A program made the position numbers and the translations under genes. 64,000 bases of DNA from Bradyrhizobium cenepequi (GTDB lineage: Bacteria; Pseudomonadota; Alphaproteobacteria; Rhizobiales; Xanthobacteraceae), in assembly GCF_020329485.1 (NCBI RefSeq), contig NZ_JAGKJI010000006.1, forward strand, positions 124,001 to 188,000, in the 5' to 3' direction. The stretch's first letter is position 1, and each line of letters opens with the position of its first letter. Under the pieces are notes generated by a model, which was not told the DNA's origin, searched no databases, and saw only the letters and a list, made by a program, of their open reading frames with translations. This document shows positions 1-8,167 of the stretch, piece by piece.

Positions 1-1
1 A

Positions 2-22
2 GGGCGCGACTGAGTCGCGCCC
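2..22 (-). terminator. Hairpin downstream of addA, possible terminator
   Basis: A GC-rich inverted repeat (GGGCGCGAC, 3-base loop, GTCGCGCCC) lies 18 bases past the addA stop. It could end the addBA transcript, but any following T-run on the minus strand falls outside the window, so this cannot be confirmed. Confidence 0.4.
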
Positions 23-39
23 GGGATCATACGTCAAAC

Positions 40-3000
40 CTATGAACGCGCCCCTGCCGGGTCAAGCTCGGTCACGCCAGCACGATGGGATGCCAGCTCC
101 CTGTCCAGCGCGGAGACGGAAATCTCCATCAATTCAGTAGTTTCGGTCCAGAGCAGGGCGGCGCGGACGGATCGCCCAGGATAAAGCTTGCGCAGCACGG
201 CCCGGTAGAGCGCCAGCTGCCGGACATAGCCCCGCGGTGCCTTGGCCGCAGTTTTCGGCGGGGCGTGGTTGGTCTTGAAATCGACGATCAGGACTTCCTC
301 TCCTGTCACCACCAGCCGGTCGATCTGGCCGGATACCAGCGCCGGCGCCTGCCCGGGCTGCTCCAGCCGACCGACAATGGAGACTTCCGCGCGGCTTCCG
401 GCGGCGAACACGGCTGCGAAGCGTGGATCGGCGATCAGGGCCAGCACGCTTTCCGCCAGCGCTCCACGCTCCTGCTCGGTCCAATCCTCGGCGTTGCGTT
501 CGAGATAGGAGAGTGCTGCGCCGCGCCGGCGCTCGGGTGCGATATCCGGCAGCGACTGCAACAGCCGGTGCACCAACGTGCCGCGCTGGATGGCACGGGC
601 GCGCTGGGTGAGCTGTTCGCCGCTGCGGACGCGGCGGCTGTCGTCGGTCGGGTCGGACGGCCGCAGCAGGCTGTCGGCGGCGAGTTCAGCCGGCGCCGGC
701 CGCTGCAGCCAGGACGGCAGCTCGATCGGCTGCAGCGCTGCCGAGGCAGCGAGGCCGGTCGCAGCATCGGCGTCCTGTGGCCGGAAATAGCGCTTCACCA
801 GACCCGCGGGGGTCTCGATCTCCTGCAAGCTGAGGCCGGAATTGGCGAGGCCCTTGTCGATCAGATCATACCAGCAGGAATTCCGGACCTTCTTCATGTT
901 GCCGGGCATGCAGCCGCCAACGATCAGCCGATCGGCGGCGCGAGTCATCGCGACATAGAGCAGGCGGCGATATTCGTCCTCCGTCTCTTCCAGCATCGCC
1001 TCGCGCGCCTTGGCGACGGGACAGGGATCCTCGGCCTTGCGGCCGGCCCAGACCACGACGCCGGGCGCGTGCGACGCGCTATTATCCTGCGGCAGATGGA
1101 TCAGCCGCAGGCGCTGGGTATCCGAAGGCGAGGTGGTGGTGTCCACCAGGAATACGACGGAGGCTTCCAGCCCCTTGGCGCCATGCACGGTCATCACGCG
1201 CACCTCGTCGCGCGAAATTTCCATGTCGCGCTTCACCTCGGTGTCGGCCGCGCGGAGCCACGCCATAAAGCCCTGCAGCGAGCTCGGTGCCTTGCGCTCA
1301 TAGGCCAGTGCGAGCTCGAGGAATTCATCGAGCGCGTCGTTGGCCTCGTGGCCGAGCCGGCGCAGGAAGCGCGCCCGCCCGCCATCGCCGCCGAGCAGCC
1401 AGGCGTAGAAGGCGAACGGGGCCGAATCGGCAAACCGCCGCTCGCATCGCTCAAGCCGTCTCACCGCGGCCGCGAGGCGCTCGTCGGTCGCAGCATGCTG
1501 TGTCAGCGCCTGGCGCAGCGATCCCTTGCGATCCCAGGCCAGCTTGAACAGATCGTCATCGTCAAGACCGAACAGCGGGCTCTTCAGCGCGACCGCCAGC
1601 GCCAGATCGTCCTGCGGCAACAGCAGTGCGTCCGCGAGGTTCATCAGGTCGATGATCGCGATGTGCTCGGTCAGCTTCAATCGGTCGGCGCCGGCGACCG
1701 GGATATTAGCGTGCTTCAGCGCCTGGATCACCGCGTCGAACGCGTTGCCGCGCCTTCGCACCAACACCAGGACATCGCCGTAAGTGAGCGGCCGGCGGTT
1801 GCCGTGGCTGCCGGTCATCGTGCCACTTTCCACCAGCCGCCTGATCTCGGCCTGGATGCGCTTTGCCAGCTTGACTTCCGGGCTGGTGACGGAGACGCCA
1901 TCGAACGGCGCGCGCCAGCCTTCGATGTCCTGCCTGTCGTCGGCCTCCGCGAGCTCCCAGAGCTCAATCAGGCTGGGGCCGGCGTCGGCGAGCGCATTGT
2001 GGAGCGGATAACCGTTCTCGACCGCATGGATGCTGCGATAGATCTCCTGCTCGCGGAAGACGTGGTCGACCGATTGCAGGATCACGGGTCCCGAACGGAA
2101 CGAATAGGTGAAGGAGACCGGATCGAATTTCAGCCCGGCATCCTCGAACTTCTTCTTCAGCTCGCGGCGGCGCAGGTCGAATTCATGCGGGGCCGCACCC
2201 TGGAACGAGAAGATCGACTGCTTCTCGTCGCCGACCGCGAACACGGTGCGCGTAACGCCATCGCGCGCGCCGGCACCGGAAGTGAATTCAGAGATGATGT
2301 GGGCGACGATGTCCCATTGCTTCGGGCTGGTATCCTGCGCCTCGTCGATCAGAACATGATCGACGCCACGGTCGAGCTTGTAATGCACCCAGCCGGAGGA
2401 AACGCGGTCGAGCATCTCCAATGTCTTGCCGATGAGGTCATCATAGTCGAGCAGCCCGCGCTCCAACTTCTCGCGGCGGTAGTTCGCGGCCGCCGCGGTT
2501 GCGATGTGCAGCAGCGCCTCGGTGCGGTCGCGGATCGTCACGGCGCGGCGGCGCTCGATCAGCGGATGGATGCGCTGGCTTTCCGCCTCGAACAGCCGCC
2601 CGATGGCGGGATTGTTGTCGCAGAATTTCTTCGTCACCACCGACTTGCGCGGCGTGCGGTCGGCATCGGTAAGGAAGACGCCGAGATAGGCGTCGACCTG
2701 CGCGCTGCCGGTGAAGACCAGCGCCTCACGCAAGCGCGCCGCCTGGTCCTGGTCGGACTTGTTGCCGGTGTCGAGGACGAGCGCGACGTCTTCCCAGCGC
2801 GCACGTGGCAGATAGGGGCCATCGAGGATCTCGCGCTCGACGTCTTCGATCGAGTTGGCGGCAACGCCAAGCGCTGCGGACATCTGGCCGGCGGCTGCTT
2901 CCGCGCTGCCCGCTGCATCGGTCCAGGCCATGAAATAATCGCGGCTGAGGCACGCCTCGCGCACCACGTCCTTGAAGGTGACGTCGGCGGCGCTCGCCAT

Positions 3001-3561
3001 TGCCACCATCAAGGCACGCCCGGTCGCGCTGTCCGGATTGCGGGAGGCCTCCAGCAGCACGGCGAGATTGGCGCGCTCCATCATCTCGTTCTGATCGCGC
3101 TCGTCGAGCACGGCAAACCGCGCCGGCACATTGGCCTCGAATGGGAACTGCTGCAGCAGGCGTGTGCACAGCGCGTGGATGGTCTGCACCTTCAGCCCGC
3201 CCGGCGTCTCCAGCGCGCAGGCGAACAGCTTACGCGCTTCCCTCCGCAGCTTTGCATTGGGATGTGCAATGCCGGCTTCGCGGATCGCCGCATCCAGTGC
3301 CGCATCGTCGAGCGTGACCCAGTGGCCGAGCGTGGAGAATACCCGCTCGGCCATGTTGGCCGCGGCCGCCTTGGTGAAGGTGATGCAGAGGATCTTTTCG
3401 GGCGGTGTACCCTCGAGCAGCAGCCTGATCACGCGCTGCACCAGCACGTGGGTCTTACCCGAACCGGCATTGGCGGACACGAAGGCGGACGCCTTGGGAT
3501 CGGACGCGCGCGCCTGCGTGGCGCGCACCGCGTCGGGAATGGGACGGGGCGCTTTCACCAT
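40..3561 (-). CDS. addA: AddA, helicase-nuclease subunit of double-strand break repair
   Basis: AddA is the UvrD-like helicase and nuclease chain of the AddAB complex, which resects double-strand breaks before RecA loading. The Walker A motif (NAGSGKTH) is at residues 31-38. A UvrD-type core follows, with DEAQD and GDEKQSIF motifs. The C-terminal PD-(D/E)XK nuclease is marked by GQID and VDFK (about 1093-1096), then YVRQLALYR. The chosen start, ATG at 3561 (MVKAPRP), gives 1173 residues and overlaps the addB stop by 7 bases, which fits translational coupling; an upstream in-frame start at 3594 would lie deeper inside addB. The length is normal for alphaproteobacterial AddA. Confidence 0.96.
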   Translation of the reverse strand: MVKAPRPIPDAVRATQARASDPKASAFVSANAGSGKTHVLVQRVIRLLLEGTPPEKILCITFTKAAAANMAERVFSTLGHWVTLDDAALDAAIREAGIAHPNAKLRREARKLFACALETPGGLKVQTIHALCTRLLQQFPFEANVPARFAVLDERDQNEMMERANLAVLLEASRNPDSATGRALMVAMASAADVTFKDVVREACLSRDYFMAWTDAAGSAEAAAGQMSAALGVAANSIEDVEREILDGPYLPRARWEDVALVLDTGNKSDQDQAARLREALVFTGSAQVDAYLGVFLTDADRTPRKSVVTKKFCDNNPAIGRLFEAESQRIHPLIERRRAVTIRDRTEALLHIATAAAANYRREKLERGLLDYDDLIGKTLEMLDRVSSGWVHYKLDRGVDHVLIDEAQDTSPKQWDIVAHIISEFTSGAGARDGVTRTVFAVGDEKQSIFSFQGAAPHEFDLRRRELKKKFEDAGLKFDPVSFTYSFRSGPVILQSVDHVFREQEIYRSIHAVENGYPLHNALADAGPSLIELWELAEADDRQDIEGWRAPFDGVSVTSPEVKLAKRIQAEIRRLVESGTMTGSHGNRRPLTYGDVLVLVRRRGNAFDAVIQALKHANIPVAGADRLKLTEHIAIIDLMNLADALLLPQDDLALAVALKSPLFGLDDDDLFKLAWDRKGSLRQALTQHAATDERLAAAVRRLERCERRFADSAPFAFYAWLLGGDGGRARFLRRLGHEANDALDEFLELALAYERKAPSSLQGFMAWLRAADTEVKRDMEISRDEVRVMTVHGAKGLEASVVFLVDTTTSPSDTQRLRLIHLPQDNSASHAPGVVVWAGRKAEDPCPVAKAREAMLEETEDEYRRLLYVAMTRAADRLIVGGCMPGNMKKVRNSCWYDLIDKGLANSGLSLQEIETPAGLVKRYFRPQDADAATGLAASAALQPIELPSWLQRPAPAELAADSLLRPSDPTDDSRRVRSGEQLTQRARAIQRGTLVHRLLQSLPDIAPERRRGAALSYLERNAEDWTEQERGALAESVLALIADPRFAAVFAAGSRAEVSIVGRLEQPGQAPALVSGQIDRLVVTGEEVLIVDFKTNHAPPKTAAKAPRGYVRQLALYRAVLRKLYPGRSVRAALLWTETTELMEISVSALDRELASHRAGVTELDPAGARS

Positions 3562-6500
3562 TCCTCCACTCCCAGGCCGCCGGCGGCCGACCATTCCTTG
3601 ATGCGGGCGAGGTCGTCATAGGTGCCGTAGCGATTGGCCCACATCGAGAGATTCAGCGAGGTGTAGGCCTGGTTCTCGTCCTCGAACTGGCGGATCAGTT
3701 TTTCCAGCTCCCGCCGCGCGTGGTCGGCGGCATCGTCGGGCGATTGCGGCGTGTCGCCCGGCTTGATCTTCAATTCCAGCGTCCGCTGCTCGCCCGGCGG
3801 GTTGTTGCCGCTCAGCCTGACATAGGTGAGCTCGCCGACGGATGCGGCGGCGGGAATGCCCTCAAAGCTGCCCTCGCGCAGGATCGCGGCTTCCAGCGTG
3901 AGCTGCGGCGACAGTCCCATGCGCACCTGTTTTCCCGTCGGCGGCTGCCCGGTCTTGTAGTCGAGGATCGCGAACGAGCCGTCGCGGTGGCGCTCGATGC
4001 GGTCGGCGCGCGCCGAAAGCGTGAAGGTGCGCGCGTTATCGAGGGGGATGCCGATCTCGCCACGGATCTCGGCGTCGATGGCCGCGATATCGCCGCGCCG
4101 CACGGTCTCCCATTCGGCGAACCAGGTCGCGATCCGCTGGAAGCGCGGCCACCACAGCGCCCGCGCTTCCGGGCGTTCCATCAGCGGCGCGAAGTGTTTG
4201 CCGCCGATCTCGCGCAGCGCGCGAAGCGGATCGTCCGGCAAGCCGGCGGCGAAGCTTTCCGTGAATTCGCCGAGAGCTGCGTGGATCGCCGAGCCGCGGT
4301 CGGCGGCCGATAGCGGCATGTCGACCGGATCGAGCGGGTCGAGCTTCAGGATATATCTTGCGTAGATCGTGTAGGGATCGCGCAGCCAGTCCTCGATCGC
4401 GGTTACCGACATTCTGAGCGGCCTGGTCGCAAGCGGCGGCTTTGGTGCGGGCTGCGCGATCGGCTCGACCTTCTCCGGCCGGTCGAGTTCGGCGGCGTAA
4501 TGGACGTATTTCTCGCCTAGTGCCGTCGCGGCCTTCCAGCGCGCCTCGCCCGCGACCGCCTCAAACCGGTGCAGGAAGCGCGAGGCCACGGCCGGCGCTC
4601 CGCCGACCTTGGCCGAGTGGCTGAGGATCACATCGCCAGTGCCGAGCAGTTGCGCGAAGTCATGCGCGGAAAGACCGATACGCCGTTCCGGCAAATCGAG
4701 GCCGAGCTCGTGCCGCATCGGTCGGCTCAGCCAGGGATCGATTCGCGGTGCCGGCGGCCAGACGCCTTCGACGAGCCCGCCGAGGATCACGCGGTCGGTC
4801 TCCGTCAGTCGCGCTTCGAGCTGACCGAAAATGTGGAGTTGCGCGCGCGGCGATTCCGCACGGCGCACCATTCTGTCAGCAAACGCGGTCTGGAAGACGT
4901 CGGGATAATCGGCGAGCGGGACCATCACGCCGCTCAGCTTTTTTGCGCCGAGGAGATCATCAAATGCGGATGCGAGCACCGAGCCTGCCTGCTCCTCGAA
5001 GGCGACGGCGACGCCGTGCTGGTCGCAGGACAAGGCGGTGAGCGCCTCGCGATGCCGCAGTGCCAGCTCGACAAAATCGTAAGGCTTGGACGCGCCGAGG
5101 CTTTCGAGCGGTGCAAGCGTGGCCCTCAGCTTTGATATCAGCGACTGTGCCTGGTCGAGCTCGACATCGCGGAGCCGGGTCCGCTGTTCGAGAGCATGCA
5201 GCGATGAGGTCTCGCCGCAGCGGAGCTTGGCGAGTTCGCCGCGGAAGCGTTCGAAGTCGCGGGCAAGGCCTTCGCTGCCCGCTTGCGGCCGCGTGCCGCG
5301 TAAGAGCGCCAGCTCCAATACTTCGGTCGCGCGCCGGTGGGCGCCGGGCGCGGCACCGAGCCGGAACAGCGGATGCTTCAACAGCGCGAGCAGCGTCGGC
5401 GGCTCCAGTCCCTTGGTCGCAGCTTCCGCGGTGAGGCGGGCGAAAATGCCCGATGGCGTGTCCATCAGCGCCTCACCGCCGGAATCGTCGAATTCGAGAT
5501 TCCAGCGCGTCAGTGCCGCCATCACCCGCCGCGCCAAAGCGCGGTCCGGCGTTACCAGCGCGGCGGACTTATTGAGATGCCGCGCCTCGCGCATCGCAAT
5601 GGCGATGGCGAGCGCTTCCATCTCCGGGTTCGGCGCTTCCACGACGGCGATGCCATGCATGCCCGCGGAAATCTTCTCGGCGACGTCGGGCTGTTCCAGC
5701 CGCTCGTGCCATTGCGCCGTGGCGCGGGATGGCCGCATCGCTTCCGACATCAGCACTTCACGCCCGTGCGGTGCCGGCTCACCTAGAATCTCCACCTCGT
5801 CACGCTTGATGCCGAAGCGATCGAGCAGCGCGTGCATGGCGAATTGCGGATGGTTCGACGCGGGCGGCGTGGTGAATTTGCCCTTGGCATCCCGCATGCC
5901 GCCGATCGTCTCCCAGGACTCGTCGTCAAGATCGGTATCGAGCCCGGGCAGCACGACCGCGCCGTGCGGCAGCTTGGCCACTGCGTGGAGAAACTTGGCG
6001 GTCGTCGGCATCGAACCAGTCGAGCCTGCCGCTATCACGGGACCATCAGGCTGCGCGGTCAGGCGCACGGCTTCGGCCGTGATCAAGAGGTCGCGCCGCG
6101 CCGCTGGTTCGATGCGGCCGACCTCGGCGAGATAGGCCGGCCACGCCTGGCGCGCGATCCGCAGGAAATCCAGCGAATGCTGCCAATACTGGTCAAGCTG
6201 GTCGGGAACGAGTTTATCGAGCGCGCTCCACGCGACGCCGCGCGTCACCATGTCGTCCATCAGGCGCGCGAGATCGCCGGCCAGCTGCAGTGTCGATGCA
6301 GGGCCGCCGACCACCTGCGGCGAGGTCACCGGACTCTTGGCCCAGGCCGCGACCAGCTTCGCCAGCGTCAGCCGGCGCTCGAGCTCGCTGAGCTTGGGCG
6401 GAATCTCCAGCGGTGCTGCGCCGCTGAATTGCTCCGCTTCTTCCGCGAAAGCGAGTTCATCCTCATCGATGTCGCCAAGCGCTATGATGCGCGGCAGCAC

Positions 6501-6701
6501 GGCGGCATCCGTGTTCAGGACATCGAGGAAGATCTCCCGCGCGAGCCGGCCCGCGCGCCGCGTCGGCAGATAGAGCGTCGCGCCCGCCAGCCTTTCGGGA
6601 TTGCCGCGCGCGTCGAATCCCGTCACCAGACGACCGTCGACCAAGGCGGCGATGACGGTACGCAGGAACGGGACGGAGAGGGGAACGCTGAAAACGCGCA
6701 T
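3555..6701 (-). CDS. addB: AddB, second nuclease subunit of AddAB
   Basis: This is the partner of AddA and cuts the opposite strand. It has 1048 residues. The N-terminus (LYLPTRRAGRLARE) has the fold-type sequence of the family but no GKT Walker A loop. The C-terminal RecB-like nuclease has LDYKTGQ at about 913-919. The protein has only two cysteines, neither near the nuclease domain, so the four-Cys iron-sulfur staple known from Firmicute AddB is absent; the position where such proteins start the staple reads RDPYTIYARY here. The ATG at 6701 is the first in the frame. A palindromic repeat separates it from the murU-like gene upstream. Confidence 0.95.
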   Translation of the reverse strand: MRVFSVPLSVPFLRTVIAALVDGRLVTGFDARGNPERLAGATLYLPTRRAGRLAREIFLDVLNTDAAVLPRIIALGDIDEDELAFAEEAEQFSGAAPLEIPPKLSELERRLTLAKLVAAWAKSPVTSPQVVGGPASTLQLAGDLARLMDDMVTRGVAWSALDKLVPDQLDQYWQHSLDFLRIARQAWPAYLAEVGRIEPAARRDLLITAEAVRLTAQPDGPVIAAGSTGSMPTTAKFLHAVAKLPHGAVVLPGLDTDLDDESWETIGGMRDAKGKFTTPPASNHPQFAMHALLDRFGIKRDEVEILGEPAPHGREVLMSEAMRPSRATAQWHERLEQPDVAEKISAGMHGIAVVEAPNPEMEALAIAIAMREARHLNKSAALVTPDRALARRVMAALTRWNLEFDDSGGEALMDTPSGIFARLTAEAATKGLEPPTLLALLKHPLFRLGAAPGAHRRATEVLELALLRGTRPQAGSEGLARDFERFRGELAKLRCGETSSLHALEQRTRLRDVELDQAQSLISKLRATLAPLESLGASKPYDFVELALRHREALTALSCDQHGVAVAFEEQAGSVLASAFDDLLGAKKLSGVMVPLADYPDVFQTAFADRMVRRAESPRAQLHIFGQLEARLTETDRVILGGLVEGVWPPAPRIDPWLSRPMRHELGLDLPERRIGLSAHDFAQLLGTGDVILSHSAKVGGAPAVASRFLHRFEAVAGEARWKAATALGEKYVHYAAELDRPEKVEPIAQPAPKPPLATRPLRMSVTAIEDWLRDPYTIYARYILKLDPLDPVDMPLSAADRGSAIHAALGEFTESFAAGLPDDPLRALREIGGKHFAPLMERPEARALWWPRFQRIATWFAEWETVRRGDIAAIDAEIRGEIGIPLDNARTFTLSARADRIERHRDGSFAILDYKTGQPPTGKQVRMGLSPQLTLEAAILREGSFEGIPAAASVGELTYVRLSGNNPPGEQRTLELKIKPGDTPQSPDDAADHARRELEKLIRQFEDENQAYTSLNLSMWANRYGTYDDLARIKEWSAAGGLGVEEW

Positions 6702-6777
6702 GAGGAGCCTGATTCGGAATCAAGCCTAATATAAGCGGCGATTCCCCAATGGTCATGCGCGGTCAACCGCTACTCAC

Positions 6778-6882
6778 CGGTCATCACCCGCGAAAGCGGG
6801 TGATCCAGTATTCCAGAGATGGCGGTGCTTAAGCCGAGAGGCTGCGGCGTACTGGATGCCCCGCATGCGCGGGGCATGACGG
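6778..6882. repeat. Dispersed palindromic repeat, family A, copy 1
   Basis: A two-armed palindromic unit reads GTCATCACCCGCGAAAGCGG, then GATCCAGTATTCC, a variable centre, then TACTGGATGCCCCGC and GGGGCATGACGG. Related copies lie at 28759-28897 and 35898-35986. This copy fills most of the gap between the murU-like gene and addB. Confidence 0.85.
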
Positions 6883-6902
6883 ACGATTGCGGCTGGCGCG
6901 GA

Positions 6903-7625
6903 TCAGGCCACGCTTTCCAGGAATGCTTCTTCCGCGGCGTGCACGGCGTCGGGAGTTCCGACATGCATCCAGACACCGTCGAGCCTGAGGCCGAACAGCC
7001 GTTCCTGCTCGTTGGCGCGGTCGAACAGCTTGGTCAGCGAGAACTCGCCCGCAGGGGCGTCCGCAAAGATCGACGGCGACATGATCGCGGCGCCGGCATA
7101 GACGAACGGCACCACCTGCTGTTCCCGCCGCTTGCGGAGTGCACCATCCGGCAGCATGGAATAATCGCCGCGGCCGCTATAGCCGATGCTGCTTGCGGTC
7201 GGCGCCATCAGAAGCAGGATATCCATTCTGGCGAGGTCGAAGGTCTCCGCGAGCCGCGCCAGGTTCGGCCGCACGCCATCGATCCACATCGTGTCGGCAT
7301 TGAGGTGGAAGAACGGCTCAGGCCCGAGCAGCGGCAACGCCTTCACGACCGCGCCGCCGGTACCCAGCACCTTGTCGCGCTCGTCCGAGATGATTACGCG
7401 CGGTTGCTTTCGCGTTTTGACGTGCTCGATGATCTGGTCGGGCAGATAGTGCACATTGACCACGGCCTCGCTGACGCCGGCAGCGGCGAGCTTGTCCAGG
7501 ACATGATCGAGCAGCGGCTGGCCCGCCACGCTCACCAGCGGCTTCGGCATATGGTCGGTCAAAGGCCGCATGCGCAGGCCGAGACCGGCGGCTAGGACCA
7601 TGGCTTTATGGGGGCTGACGGGCAT
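6903..7625 (-). CDS. murU: MurU-like nucleotidyltransferase (MurNAc-1-phosphate uridylyltransferase type)
   Basis: This is a 240-residue nucleotide-sugar pyrophosphorylase. The signature AAGLGLRMRPLTDHMPKPL near the N-terminus is the NTP-binding loop with the catalytic Arg and Lys. The short length without a left-handed beta-helix tail, and the location beside an AmgK-type kinase, point to MurU. MurU turns MurNAc-1-phosphate into UDP-MurNAc in the recycling route that bypasses MurA. It could instead be a mannose-1-phosphate guanylyltransferase-like enzyme; the AmgK neighbour makes MurU more likely. It starts at ATG 7625. A PilZ gene sits between it and the TsaE-AmgK fusion. Confidence 0.82.
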   Translation of the reverse strand: MPVSPHKAMVLAAGLGLRMRPLTDHMPKPLVSVAGQPLLDHVLDKLAAAGVSEAVVNVHYLPDQIIEHVKTRKQPRVIISDERDKVLGTGGAVVKALPLLGPEPFFHLNADTMWIDGVRPNLARLAETFDLARMDILLLMAPTASSIGYSGRGDYSMLPDGALRKRREQQVVPFVYAGAAIMSPSIFADAPAGEFSLTKLFDRANEQERLFGLRLDGVWMHVGTPDAVHAAEEAFLESVA

Positions 7626-7764
7626 TCTTCCGTGCTCTCGAACCGTTCAAATCACAGCGCGCAATCCTATCACGCCGATTCGGGGCGCGCATGGGGTCGA
7701 CGCGATAGTCGCCGGACATGACGGCCGTGCGACGGGGAAGAAAATACGTCAAAAACAACGATCT

Positions 7765-8085
7765 TCAGGCGTCGGCGGGTTGCGAGCCGCGCTTGGCCGC
7801 CCTCTTCTTTTTGTCGCCCTGCTTGAGGAAATTGACCCCGATCTGGTCGCCATTGACCCAGGACAATTCGCAGCGGCGATAGGCGAGTCCGGTCGATGAC
7901 AACAGCAGGAAAAACTCCTTCAGGTGCAGTCCCTCCACCGAGCCCTCGACCGTCAGCTTGGCGCCGGTCTCGGAAACGTCCTCCATGGTGCAATCGCGCC
8001 GCCAGGTGCCGTCGATTCCCATCATATGCGCGGGAATGCCGCGTTCGAAGGTGACACGCTCGCCGCGTTGCCGTTCTGTCTTCAT
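7765..8085 (-). CDS. Small PilZ-domain protein
   Basis: This is a single-domain protein of 106 residues. It has the PilZ hallmarks: a basic N-terminal stretch (RQRGERVTFER) resembling the RxxxR half and DVSETG matching (D/N)xSxxG, which together bind cyclic di-GMP in the family. The tail is rich in Lys and Arg. The ATG at 8085 is preferred to an in-frame TTG two codons upstream. It lies between the TsaE-AmgK fusion and murU on the same strand, but the 138-base gap to murU leaves co-transcription unproven. Partner and output are unknown. The R-box is not a perfect RxxxR, so ligand binding is an inference. Confidence 0.8.
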   Translation of the reverse strand: MKTERQRGERVTFERGIPAHMMGIDGTWRRDCTMEDVSETGAKLTVEGSVEGLHLKEFFLLLSSTGLAYRRCELSWVNGDQIGVNFLKQGDKKKRAAKRGSQPADA

Positions 8086-8167
8086 CGCCAATTTAGACCC
8101 TTAACCAAGCCGCCCTGCATCCAGAGCGTGTGTCAGACTAGGGCGGCTCAGGCTAACAGGCGGTAAA

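Noticed and set aside
85..3621. A plus-strand reading frame of nearly 1200 codons opposite addA
   Set aside because: It mirrors addA exactly, has no recognisable domain and arises from GC-rich codon bias on the other strand.
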